Of a DNA stretch of 51,234 nt, positions 32,126-40,720 are shown one piece after another. How positions within the stretch are numbered: position 1 is the first letter of the stretch; each line of letters begins with the position of its first letter. The DNA is from Candidatus Wallbacteria bacterium. Lineage in GTDB: Bacteria; Muiribacteriota; UBA6191; JACPRK01. Under the pieces are notes generated by a model. That model searched no databases. It had not been told where the DNA came from and was given only the letters and a program-made list of their open reading frames with translations. Position numbers and translations under genes: made by a program. Location of the stretch: assembly GCA_016213845.1 (NCBI GenBank), contig JACQZN010000045.1, positions 1 to 51,234 of the forward strand. Reading direction: 5' to 3'.

Positions 32126-33217
32126 TCAGGGGCGCGCGCCGAGCACGGACAGGGTGTTGGCGTCCGTGTTGGCGACGTAGGCACGCTTGCCGTCGGCCTC
32201 GAAGAGCAGCACGTGAGGGATCTTGCCCGTCTTCACGCGCGCAAGCTCCTTGAAAGGCGAAAGCTGCAGAACGCTGACGCTACCGGAGTTGTCGTTGGTG
32301 ACCAGGCCGAAGCGGCCGTCTGGAGAGATGGCCGTGTCCGAGAACGGGAACTCGCCGATGGCGATCTTCCCGAGCAGCCGGCCCGCGCGGATGTCGACGA
32401 GCGCCGCGGAGTCGTCCTCGCTGTGCGAGACGAGCGCCAGCGTGCCATCGGGACTGAGCGCGACGGGCGCCGCCCCCTTCCCCTGGGTCGGGATCTGCTT
32501 GAGCACCGTGTCGCTGGCGACGTCGATGAGCGTGAGAGAATCGCTGCTCCAGTTGCTCACGACCAGAGTCTTGCCATCGGGCGTCATCTCCATGTCCCAC
32601 TGTCCGACGCCCAGCCCATCTTCCAGGATGCGCGCGATGCGCCGGCCCGGCACGTCGATCACCAGGATTCGATCGGAGCTGGAATCCATCACATAGACCT
32701 TCTCCTCGTCCGGCGTCGCCAGGATGTGGTGGACCCCCACGCCCGCGTCGATGCGGGCGAACGGCTTCAGACTCCAGGCATCCAGGATCTCCACCTTCCC
32801 GGCGAAGTAGCAGCTCACGAAGAGCAGTGAAGCCCGCGGCAACAGGCACATCGCTCGCGGCCCTTCGGCGACGGGCGCCCGCGCGACGACCTTGCCCTTC
32901 TCGAGGTCGACCATCACGACCTCATTGGACCGGAAGCACGCGACCGCGGCGCGCCGCCCACCCGGCGCCAGCTCGATTGCCAGCGGCACCTGCCCGACAG
33001 GCACGGTCGCGACCTGCGCGCCTGCGACGGGATCGACAATCCCCAGCGTGTTCTCCTCACCCAGGCAGACGTACAGCTTCTGCCCCATGACCATGTGGTT
33101 CGGCCCTTTGCCCACCCCGATCTGGCCGATCCGGTCGAACCCGTCCTCGGCCGCGGCCCGGCCGCTAGAAAGGGTCACAAGAACCGAACACAGGGCAACG
33201 ACTGCAATGGCGCGCAC
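32126..33217 (-). CDS. Secreted YVTN-type beta-propeller protein
   Basis: The 363-residue protein starts at GTG with GGGAGG six bases upstream and has a signal peptide (MRAIAVVALCSVLVTLSSGR...AAA). It has about seven repeated blades such as NTLGIVDPVAGAQVATVPVG, NEVVMVDLEKGKVVARAPVA and RILVIDVPGRRIARILEDG, ending YVANTDANTLSVLG. Proteins of this family form seven-bladed propellers in the periplasm or on the surface and often bind other proteins or redox cofactors. Substrate unknown. It precedes the Fur-linked operon on the same strand, but 229 bp, the Fur box and a dispersed repeat separate them, so it is probably a separate unit. Confidence 0.88.
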   Translation of the reverse strand: MRAIAVVALCSVLVTLSSGRAAAEDGFDRIGQIGVGKGPNHMVMGQKLYVCLGEENTLGIVDPVAGAQVATVPVGQVPLAIELAPGGRRAAVACFRSNEVVMVDLEKGKVVARAPVAEGPRAMCLLPRASLLFVSCYFAGKVEILDAWSLKPFARIDAGVGVHHILATPDEEKVYVMDSSSDRILVIDVPGRRIARILEDGLGVGQWDMEMTPDGKTLVVSNWSSDSLTLIDVASDTVLKQIPTQGKGAAPVALSPDGTLALVSHSEDDSAALVDIRAGRLLGKIAIGEFPFSDTAISPDGRFGLVTNDNSGSVSVLQLSPFKELARVKTGKIPHVLLFEADGKRAYVANTDANTLSVLGARP

Positions 33218-33308
33218 GGGAAGCCTCCCTCGTCTCAGAGGGGCCGGATTCTAGCGCGCCGCGCCCGAGGAAGCAAGCCTGGATGCGACTCGTTCGTCCC
33301 TCAGTTTC

Positions 33309-34634
33309 TCAGCGGCCGGAGCCTGAGCCAGAACCGGTGCCAGAACCGGTGCCGCTCAGGCCAGAGAAGTCGGGCGTGGCGCTCGAACCGCTCCCCGAGC
33401 TGCCGGAGCCGGAGCCCGTCCCCGGGCCGGTGCTGGACCCGCCCGTTCCCGAGCCGCCGCTGCCGGTGCCCATCTGCATCGCGCCCAACACGCCCGCCAC
33501 GACGGTCCCGGGGCCGGCCGAAAGCTCCGTCGAGCGTCCACCCCGATAAACGAAGAGCTTGCCAGACTGACCGCCCACGAACGCAACCGCGTCGTCGGAG
33601 ACCCACAGCCCCCGCGGCGAAGCGCTGGAGGCTTCTTCCGAGGCGCCGCCAGCCGAGGCGACGAAGAGCTTTCCGCTCGAACCTCCGACGAAGGCCACGA
33701 CGCCGCGGCCGGCCTCGAACCGCGCCGGCGTCACCGAGGACAGCTCCGTCGCGCCGCCGCCGTCGAACGACGCAAAGAGCGCGCCCGACGAACCGGCCAC
33801 CCACGCGACGGCACCGTCCCCGACGGAGTAGGCCCTGGGGATCGACTGCGAAAGCTGCACCGGCCCGCCATTGCCGGTCTTCGACCAGAGCACGCCCGCC
33901 GACCCCGACGACCACGCCAGCGTCCTTCCGGAAAGCTCGAAGCTACGTGGCGCCGACTGCGAGATGTCGGAGCGCTCGGAGCCGTTCCACCACCAGAGGA
34001 GCCCGTTGGAGCCGCTGGTCCAGGCCACGCAACCCGTTCCCGCCTGGAATGCCCGCGGGCGGCTCTGCGAAAGCTCCGCCGGCTCGCCGCCGGTGGACGC
34101 CCAGAGCGTCCCGCTGGAGCCGCTTACCCAGGCCACGGTTCCTCCGCCGACGGAGACCTCCCGCGGAGGCGACTGCGAAAGCTGCACCGGCTCCCTGCCG
34201 GTCCATGCCCAGAGCATTCCCGACGCCCCCGAGGTCCACGCGACGATGCCCTTGCCGGCCCAGACCTGGCGCGGCACCGAGCCGGATAGCTCCACGGGCG
34301 AAGTTCCGGCCATGGCTCCCCAGAGTTTCCCCGAGGCGCCGCTCAACCACGCCACAACCCCGTCCCCAGCGACGAAAGCCCTGGGCGGCGTCTGGCTCAG
34401 CTCCTCCACCGAGCTGCCGAACCAGCCCCGCAGGAGCCCGGTCGAGCGGCTGGTCCAGGCCACGGCCGGCGTGCCGCCGCTGCCGTCCCCGGTCCCCGAA
34501 CCGGCCCCGAACCCGCTCCCTGAGCCCGAACCCGTCCCGGGCCCGGTTCCCGATCCCGTCCCGGTCTGAGCAGAGACCGACTGGGCCGCCATGGCGAAGA
34601 GAACGAGTGCCTTCAGAAGCTGCTTTCTGGCCAT
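33309..34634 (-). CDS. Secreted nine-repeat protein with Gly-Ser-Thr flanks
   Basis: The 441-residue protein has a signal peptide (ending SVSA), a ~35-residue Thr-Gly-Ser linker, nine ~36-residue tandem repeats and a C-terminal Gly-Ser-Thr tail of ~60 residues. Each repeat follows VVAWxSGxSGxLW....G..P.ELSQSxPRxFxAGxG, for example IVAWTSGASGMLWAWTG. Repeat spacing and the paired beta-like motifs suggest a closed propeller or a solenoid. I recognise no named family. AAAGGA precedes the ATG. It is likely exported, perhaps surface-attached through the Gly-Ser tails. The function is unknown. Confidence 0.82.
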   Translation of the reverse strand: MARKQLLKALVLFAMAAQSVSAQTGTGSGTGPGTGSGSGSGFGAGSGTGDGSGGTPAVAWTSRSTGLLRGWFGSSVEELSQTPPRAFVAGDGVVAWLSGASGKLWGAMAGTSPVELSGSVPRQVWAGKGIVAWTSGASGMLWAWTGREPVQLSQSPPREVSVGGGTVAWVSGSSGTLWASTGGEPAELSQSRPRAFQAGTGCVAWTSGSNGLLWWWNGSERSDISQSAPRSFELSGRTLAWSSGSAGVLWSKTGNGGPVQLSQSIPRAYSVGDGAVAWVAGSSGALFASFDGGGATELSSVTPARFEAGRGVVAFVGGSSGKLFVASAGGASEEASSASPRGLWVSDDAVAFVGGQSGKLFVYRGGRSTELSAGPGTVVAGVLGAMQMGTGSGGSGTGGSSTGPGTGSGSGSSGSGSSATPDFSGLSGTGSGTGSGSGSGR

Positions 34635-34723
34635 CTGGAGTTCCTTTCAAGACGACAACTCGCGGGCCGCTGCCCGGCGTTTCCCACTCCTACTCCCCGA
34701 GTCGTCTCCAGGTTTCGCCCGCG

Positions 34724-35332
34724 TCACCTGGGCGGCGATTGCCGCCAGAGACACTCCGGCACCTCTGCTGGCGCCAGGACGGGGCGGATTCGCTTGTACC
34801 CCTTCTTGAAGTAGAACGGCTCCGCGATCGCGTGGAGCTTGCCCCACTCCACGGCCTCCTTGAGCTCCAGCAGCCGCTCGGGCGCGCAGAGGAAATCCGC
34901 CACGGGCAGCTTGAGCGCCCTGCGGACCGCCGCGCCATACACGTTGACCCACTTCTCGGCGGTGTCGTAGAGCGAGTGGTTGTACTGGAAGACCTTCAGG
35001 TGCCGCTGCCCCAGGTAGAAGACGGTCTCGCTGGCCGCGCCGAGCCGCTGATTCATCGATTTGATGAGCGCCATGAGCTTCGCCAGGTCGCCGGGCCTGG
35101 CCGGCTCGCTCCTCTCTACGACCGGCTTCTCGGGCTGCTCCACGCGCGGCGCGGGCTTACCCTCCTCCAGCGGCGGCAGATCCTCATCTGCCAGCAGCGG
35201 AGCGCCGAACGCCGCCAGGACAATCGCCAGCCACGCGGCCGAGCGCCGCAGCGTCCGGCCCCCCAGGAGGCCCCGGCCTCTAGCCGCGGGCGGCACGATT
35301 GCGCAGACTCTCGACGAAGGTGTTGAGACCAC
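34724..35332 (-). CDS. Small secreted protein of unknown function
   Basis: The frame gives 202 residues from GTG 35332, overlapping the kinase gene by 53 bp. A signal-like stretch (LRRSAAWLAIVLAAFGAPLL) suggests the real start may be nearer 35250, where only CTG is available in frame with GGGGGG seven bases before it. After the signal come a Pro/Glu-rich linker and a helical domain (LAKLMALIKSMNQRLGAASE, LGQRHLKVFQYNHSLYDTAE). Two cysteines (DFLCAPE, ECLWRQ) could pair. No family recognised. The start is unresolved. Confidence 0.6.
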   Translation of the reverse strand: MVSTPSSRVCAIVPPAARGRGLLGGRTLRRSAAWLAIVLAAFGAPLLADEDLPPLEEGKPAPRVEQPEKPVVERSEPARPGDLAKLMALIKSMNQRLGAASETVFYLGQRHLKVFQYNHSLYDTAEKWVNVYGAAVRRALKLPVADFLCAPERLLELKEAVEWGKLHAIAEPFYFKKGYKRIRPVLAPAEVPECLWRQSPPR

Positions 35333-37607
35333 GCGTCTGCTTGCCGTCCTTCTCGCCCGGGGCCGGAATGCCCTTCTGGGTCAGCATCGTGAAGCGCAGC
35401 TTGACCAGGTTGTAGACCTTGTTGATGTTCGGCACCTCGCGCAGCCGGGTGTAGACGCCGGTCTGGTCCGGGGCGCGCTCGATGCAGAGATCGAAGTACT
35501 CCTTGGCCAGGTCGGTGCGATCGGCGGCCAGTGCGCACTTGCCCATGTCGAAATAGATCTCGAAGAGCTTCTCGCGCTTGCCCAGACGCTTGAGCAGCTC
35601 GATCATCTTCTCGTAGGTCTCGATGTCGTCGAGCGAACCGCGGAGCCGTTTTGTGTACTCCTCCAGGCTCTCCTCGAACATTCCGACCATGCTGAACAGG
35701 CTCACGACCAGGTCAGTGTAGTTGGCGGCCTTGGTGAAGCTGGTCCCCTCCCGGCGGTAGACCTCCGCCAGGTAGACGTGCGCCAGGGTGAAGTTGCGGT
35801 CCGCGTGGAGACACTTGATGAAGTTGTCCTTGGCGGTCGGGCGCTTGTGAAAGAAGTCCTCGACCGCCATCGCAGCGAGCGTGTCGCGCGCCGAGGCCGC
35901 CTGCCCGATCTCCAGGTAGAGCGAGTAGAGCTTCTCGAGCGCCCGCATGTTGCCCGGGAACTGCAAGAGGAACTGATTGTACGTATCGATGTGCCACATC
36001 GGATCGCGCTGACCTTCGAGGCTGCGCATCTCGGCAAAAAACGCCTCGACTTGCTCGACTCGCTTGGCCACCTCGCCCGAGAGCACTTCGTACTCCTGTT
36101 GAGCCCGCGAGTTGGTCGGGTCCATCGTCAGGATGGCCTCGAGCTCCGCCAGCGCGTCCTCCAGGTGGTTGGCGTCCAGCTTCTTGTTGATGATCTCGTA
36201 CTGGATGCGCTTGGCAGCGCTGACAGCACCGCTCTTGAAGAGGAACTGGGCGTAGCCGTGCTGCAGGATCGGCTCGTCCGGGAACTGGTTGAGCAGGTTG
36301 TCGTAGGTGGCCAGGACTTGCTCGTAGTTCTCGGCGCTGCCCAGCATGTCCACCAGCCGCTCCTCGACCAGCAAGCGGTGCTTGTCGAGGTTCATCTTCC
36401 CGTAGATGGTGCAGATGAAGCTGAAGATCTTGACGAATTCATCAAAGCTGACCTGGAAGGCGCTGATCTCCTCGCCCTCGGCCCGGCGCTTGCGCGTCAC
36501 GCGCATCACGCTGACCAGGAAGTTCATCCACTTCTCGATGAACTCGACGTAGCGGGTCGCCTTGACCGGCAGCGAAAGCAGACTGTCGAACTCGCCGAGC
36601 GCCTCCAGGTACTGCTTCTCGGCCAGGAAGTTTTCAGCCCGCGCGTAGTGCGTCTCCGATAGCTCCAGTTGCGCCAGCCGCTTGCCTCCGGGCGCGTCGG
36701 GCTGCTCCTTGCCGGCCGCCGAGGGCGGCGAGATGAACCGGTTGAAGGCGCTGACCAGGTCGCCCGCGTTCTGAAACCGCTCCTCGGGGTTGAAGCGGAT
36801 CATCTTGAGCAGGATCTGCTCGATCTCGCCCGGGATCTCGCCGACCAGCTGAGACGGAGGGATGAGATTGGCGTCGAGCGTCGCCTGGAACTCGAGGATC
36901 TTGGGAAGCGGGCCGTTCGGCAGCACCTGCACCCCGGTGAACATCTCGTAGAAGACCAGCCCCAAGCTGTAGATGTCGCCCGAGAAATCGACGGAGCGGC
37001 CACGGTTCTGCTCGGGGGAGTTGTAGCAGGGAGTGCCGATGATGGCGCCCGGGCTGGTGGAGAGCTCGCTTTCGCGGAAACGGATGGCCAGCCTGTCCAT
37101 TTCCCCGCGGATTCGCTTGTGAACGTCCTCGTCCTTGGACTGCGCGATGCCGAAGTCGATCAGCTTGATGACGCCGTCCTTCGCCAGCATCACGTTGCCC
37201 GGCTTCACATCGCGATGGATGATGTTCTGGGTGTGCGCAGCATGGAGGGCAAACGAGATGTCCTGCATGTACGAGATCGCCGTCGGGACGTCGATCTGGC
37301 CCTTCTCGCCGATGAGGTCGTCCAGACTTGTGCCGACGATGTACTCCAGCGCCATGAAGTAGTTGTCGTTGTCGAACCCCGAATCGATCATGTTGATGAT
37401 GTTCGGGTGGTTCAACCGCCGGCAGACTTCCATCTCGCGGATGAAGCGCGCGATGAGCACGCGGCTCGACTGGTGTACGCGCGGCAGCACTTTCAGCGCC
37501 ACGTTGCGGAAGTTCATCGTGTCCAGGGCGAGATAAACGTCGCCCATGCCGCCGCGACCGATCTGCTTCTGGACCCGGAACCTACCGACTAGCTGGCCTA
37601 TCTCCAT
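35280..37607 (-). CDS. Ser/Thr protein kinase with C-terminal TPR-like region
   Basis: The 775-residue protein has a Hanks-type kinase domain at residues ~8-285: GRGGMGDVYLA loop, Lys39, HRDVKPGN (131-138) and DFGIAQ (151-156). The C-terminal ~450 residues are helical repeats resembling TPRs (AENFLAEKQYLEALGEFDSL, HLEDALAELEAILTMDPTNS). There is no transmembrane segment between them, unlike PknB-type receptors, so it is probably cytoplasmic and uses the repeats for partner or substrate binding. Its substrates are unknown. The divergent neighbour is the YvcK-like gene. Confidence 0.93.
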   Translation of the reverse strand: MEIGQLVGRFRVQKQIGRGGMGDVYLALDTMNFRNVALKVLPRVHQSSRVLIARFIREMEVCRRLNHPNIINMIDSGFDNDNYFMALEYIVGTSLDDLIGEKGQIDVPTAISYMQDISFALHAAHTQNIIHRDVKPGNVMLAKDGVIKLIDFGIAQSKDEDVHKRIRGEMDRLAIRFRESELSTSPGAIIGTPCYNSPEQNRGRSVDFSGDIYSLGLVFYEMFTGVQVLPNGPLPKILEFQATLDANLIPPSQLVGEIPGEIEQILLKMIRFNPEERFQNAGDLVSAFNRFISPPSAAGKEQPDAPGGKRLAQLELSETHYARAENFLAEKQYLEALGEFDSLLSLPVKATRYVEFIEKWMNFLVSVMRVTRKRRAEGEEISAFQVSFDEFVKIFSFICTIYGKMNLDKHRLLVEERLVDMLGSAENYEQVLATYDNLLNQFPDEPILQHGYAQFLFKSGAVSAAKRIQYEIINKKLDANHLEDALAELEAILTMDPTNSRAQQEYEVLSGEVAKRVEQVEAFFAEMRSLEGQRDPMWHIDTYNQFLLQFPGNMRALEKLYSLYLEIGQAASARDTLAAMAVEDFFHKRPTAKDNFIKCLHADRNFTLAHVYLAEVYRREGTSFTKAANYTDLVVSLFSMVGMFEESLEEYTKRLRGSLDDIETYEKMIELLKRLGKREKLFEIYFDMGKCALAADRTDLAKEYFDLCIERAPDQTGVYTRLREVPNINKVYNLVKLRFTMLTQKGIPAPGEKDGKQTRGLNTFVESLRNRAARG

Positions 37608-37759
37608 GAGCTCGCCCTCGAAATGCCGGCATGCGACGCTGAAAGGCCGCTGCCGAGGTGACTCATACTAACATGGGACCCAGGCGGCAACTTCGCCGGT
37701 CCCGGACCGGCGCCGGCGGCTTCTGTAACGGTACGGAACCGCCGATTCATGGGAGAGAA

Positions 37760-38824
37760 ATGGCCGAACGAACGCGCCGCCCGCCCGCGCGACCCACGCG
37801 CCCCATGGTCCGTCGCCGCCGCGCCCCCCGGATCGTCTGCATCGGAGGCGGCTCGGGCCCGTCCTTGATCGTCAAGACGGTGCCGGAGCACCTCGACACC
37901 TTCACGGCGATCGTCACCGTCACCGACAGCGGCAGCTCCACCGGCATCATCCGCTCCAACTTCGGCATCGCCGCACCCGGCGACATCCGCGCGACCCTGT
38001 CGGTGATGAGCCGCATGTCGGGCACTGAGGACATCCTCCCCCGCCTGATGGAGTACCGGTTCCAGCCTCAGGAGACCGGGCAGCTCTCCAACATGGCCTT
38101 CGGCAACCTGATGCTGGCGGCCGTCTGCAAGCTGACCGGCAACATCAAGACCGCCATCATGGCGATGGAGCGCATCCTGAGCGTGCGCGGCCGGGTGCTC
38201 CCGGTGTCGCTGTCGAACACGGACCTGGCGGCCGAGCTCGAAGACGGCACGGTCGTCCACGGCGAGGTCAACGTCCGCGGCCGCGACAAGCCGCCCATCC
38301 GGCGCCTGTTCCTGGCCGACGAGGCCGCGCGCGCCGACCTGGAGGTGGAAGAGGCGATCCGGGGCGCCGACTTCGTCTTCCTGGGTCCGGGCAACCTCTA
38401 CACGAGCGTTCTGGCGTGCCTGATTTTCCCCTACATCCAGCGCGCGCTGGCGGAGTGCCGCGGCAAGCGCATCTTCATCTGCAACACGACCAGCTCGCCC
38501 GGGCAGACCGAGGGGTTCTCGGCTGCGCGGCACGTCGAAGTGCTGATGCAGTACCTGGTGCCCGGCTCGCTCGACCACGCCGTGCTCAACACGGAGCGGC
38601 CTTCCGAACGCGTCATCGCGGAGTACAGAGAACACGGAGCCGAGTTCATCCCGGTGACCCGGCGCGACCTTTCGGCCGTCCGGGCGCTGGGCATCGAGCC
38701 GATCGCCGAGCCCGTGCTCGAGCCCGAGCCGGACGGCGGCCCGCGCAAGCTGCACAAGGTCGACACCATCCGCCACGACCCCGCCAAGCTCCGCGCAGCG
38801 TTGCGGCGGGCCGTGGGCCTGTAG
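37760..38824 (+). CDS. YvcK/CofD-like protein (gluconeogenesis factor family)
   Basis: ATG at 37760 follows GGGAGAG and gives 354 residues; an in-frame upstream ATG at 37658 is less well supported. After a basic N-terminus come IVCIGGGSGPS (~30), TVTDSGSSTGI, IAAPGDIRATL and FLGPGNLYTSVLACLIFPYI. These are the nucleotide-sugar and phosphate-binding motifs of the YvcK branch of the CofD superfamily. In Firmicutes and mycobacteria the family affects cell-wall precursor supply and is controlled by Ser/Thr kinases. The adjacent divergent Ser/Thr kinase makes such control here possible, but this is inference. Confidence 0.85.
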   Translation: MAERTRRPPARPTRPMVRRRRAPRIVCIGGGSGPSLIVKTVPEHLDTFTAIVTVTDSGSSTGIIRSNFGIAAPGDIRATLSVMSRMSGTEDILPRLMEYRFQPQETGQLSNMAFGNLMLAAVCKLTGNIKTAIMAMERILSVRGRVLPVSLSNTDLAAELEDGTVVHGEVNVRGRDKPPIRRLFLADEAARADLEVEEAIRGADFVFLGPGNLYTSVLACLIFPYIQRALAECRGKRIFICNTTSSPGQTEGFSAARHVEVLMQYLVPGSLDHAVLNTERPSERVIAEYREHGAEFIPVTRRDLSAVRALGIEPIAEPVLEPEPDGGPRKLHKVDTIRHDPAKLRAALRRAVGL

Positions 38825-38982
38825 GCCGCACGCCCTCTGCCGGGCCGGATCGCCCTGAGCGAATCGGGCCGGGATCGGGCCGAAACGCGCAGGCCGCGCG
38901 GAAAGGACCGCGCGCCAAGGCGCCCTGGCGCGCCTGGCACACGTCCTGCTTCCTCGACGCCGCTGACTCGAAAGGAGGCACC

Positions 38983-39735
38983 GTGTTCCCTGCCCCGCTC
39001 CCCGTCAAACTCCGCTCGCTGTGCGCTCTGGCCGCAATGGCCGCAACGCTCGGCTGCGCTCACGCCCAGGAGGCCACCCTCCGCGCCGAGTGCGCCGGCC
39101 TCAGCGTCGCCATCACCGCCCGCGACGGTGAGATGCCGTCGGTGGCCATCTCATCCTCCGGCGCGGGCGCAGGCTCCGGAACCCTCCCGGACGACACAGG
39201 AGCGTCAACGGGTCCATCGAGTGGTTTCGATCCGCTCGACGGCCTCCGGTTGCGCCCCGAGGCGCCCACCACGGAACAGCCCGCCGCGCCGGACGACGCC
39301 AACGGCACGCTCGCACCCGCCGTGTCGCCCCAGCTCCCGGGCTCGCCCGTCTTCAACGTCAAGGCGACCGCGCAGGGCGAGATCGGCAGCAAGACCGCCC
39401 TGGGCAACCGCATCGCCAAGTGGTCCGAAGGCGCCGCACTGCCTTCCCGCCGCGGTCTTCGCCGCTCGCTCTCCGTCACCTACCTGGCCAATGGACGCAA
39501 CGCCAGCTGCGATGTGCTCGACGTCGGCCCCTGGAACACCCAGGACCCCTACTGGGAGCGGCCCGACGGCAGACCCCAGGCCGAAACGGGCCGCGATAGC
39601 CGCGGCCGGCGCACCAACCGCGCCGGCATCGACCTCTTCAACGCCACCTGGTACAAGCTGCTGGCGCTCCGGGCGTACGACAAGCGGCTCATCGAGAACA
39701 CCTCCGGCCAGGTCGAGTGGCAGTTCACCCGCTGA
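38983..39735 (+). CDS. Exported RlpA-like double-psi beta-barrel protein
   Basis: GTG at 38983 has a perfect AAAGGAGG just upstream, giving 250 residues. The signal peptide has a possible lipobox (ATLGC), followed by a Pro/Ser/Thr-rich linker and a C-terminal domain. That domain has LGNRIAKWSEG, CDVLDVGPWNTQDPYW and NRAGIDLFNATW. The DVGPW...IDL..A.W pattern resembles the double-psi barrel of RlpA, where the catalytic Asp and His cut naked glycan strands; the Asp of DVGPW is present. It may bind or cut cell-wall glycans. The preceding 158 bp contain no gene. Confidence 0.68.
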   Translation: MFPAPLPVKLRSLCALAAMAATLGCAHAQEATLRAECAGLSVAITARDGEMPSVAISSSGAGAGSGTLPDDTGASTGPSSGFDPLDGLRLRPEAPTTEQPAAPDDANGTLAPAVSPQLPGSPVFNVKATAQGEIGSKTALGNRIAKWSEGAALPSRRGLRRSLSVTYLANGRNASCDVLDVGPWNTQDPYWERPDGRPQAETGRDSRGRRTNRAGIDLFNATWYKLLALRAYDKRLIENTSGQVEWQFTR

Positions 39736-39766
39736 CGCGCCGCGTCACAATCGAGGAGCACCCCCG

Positions 39767-40720
39767 ATGAAGAGCTGGACCATCGCCATCGCCTGCGCGC
39801 TCGCTGCCGCGACGCTCGTCGGAGCCGAGGACGTGCTCCCCGAGCGGCTTCTGGCCGCACCCGCGTTCAAGAAGCTCCTGCCCAGGGGAGCCGTCGCCGG
39901 ATCTCCCTTCACCACTCAGTCGCCCGTCGTGACGCACGTTTCCGCGCTCCGTCTGCCGGCGTCGCAAGGCGGCGCCGTCTGGGTCGCCGCAGTCGTTGTC
40001 CACCCTGCGCCGCCGGCGCACCCGGGGCCAGCAACCGCCGGGGCGCAGCGGACCGCGGCCCGGAAGCCCGAGCTGCGCGACGTCGAAGTGCTGGTGTTCC
40101 GCCAGCAAGGAGAACGGGTCACCCCCGAGCTCGCGCGACGCCGCCGCGCCTACGGAGCCCACGCGCTGTCGTTGGCCGGCCTGCCGGAGCCGGGTGAAAA
40201 CGTGGCCATCGGCGTCCAGTGGGCCGAGAGCACCACCACCCACCAGGGGCCCGTCGAGGTCCACCGCCTGGGCGGCGCCCGGCCGGCGCTTGCCTTTGCG
40301 GGCCAGGCCGAGGGGTTCTACTTCGAGTCCGAGGACGGCGCGCCCGGGATGGTCCTGTATCCCAACGACGCCAGCTCCCAGGTCTGCCTGCCCACGACCT
40401 ACCGCTGGCAGGGACAGCGGCTGCTCCCGACGCCGGCCGGCAACTCGCCCGTGGCGAACCGGCTGCTTCGCGAGTACGACGAGGTCCTGCGCAGCTACGC
40501 CGCCGAGCGGCCGTCCGGCGCGGCCCCGCTGATGGTGGTCGACGTGGCGCTCTCACGGGCGCGGCTGCTGGAGCAGTCGGGCCGCCGGCCCGAAGCCGTC
40601 AAGGCGTACCGCACCGTGATTGCGCTGGCCTCCGCGCCCGGCGCTGACGGCGAGCTCGCCGCGCGCGCCTCCGAAGCCCGGTCGCGAGGCGCCCGACTGG
40701 AGTCGACGTCCGCACGCTAG
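39767..40720 (+). CDS. Secreted protein of unknown function
   Basis: ATG at 39767 has GAGGAG nearby and starts MKSWTIAIACALAAATLVGA, a signal peptide. The 317-residue product has a central domain with alternating beta-like strands (VEVLVFRQQGERVTPELARR, GFYFESEDGAPGMVLYPND). A C-terminal helical stretch (LLREYDEVLRSYAAE, ARLLEQSGRRPEAVKAYRTV) looks like one TPR unit. No family recognised. It follows the RlpA-like gene by 31 bp and may be its partner. Its TAG stop and that of the convergent kinase gene share the palindrome CTAG. Confidence 0.72.
   Translation: MKSWTIAIACALAAATLVGAEDVLPERLLAAPAFKKLLPRGAVAGSPFTTQSPVVTHVSALRLPASQGGAVWVAAVVVHPAPPAHPGPATAGAQRTAARKPELRDVEVLVFRQQGERVTPELARRRRAYGAHALSLAGLPEPGENVAIGVQWAESTTTHQGPVEVHRLGGARPALAFAGQAEGFYFESEDGAPGMVLYPNDASSQVCLPTTYRWQGQRLLPTPAGNSPVANRLLREYDEVLRSYAAERPSGAAPLMVVDVALSRARLLEQSGRRPEAVKAYRTVIALASAPGADGELAARASEARSRGARLESTSAR

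Noticed and set aside
33095..35326. 743-residue Arg/Pro-rich plus-strand frame
   Set aside because: It is the antisense of the nine-repeat protein and its neighbours; the composition is typical of a shadow frame.
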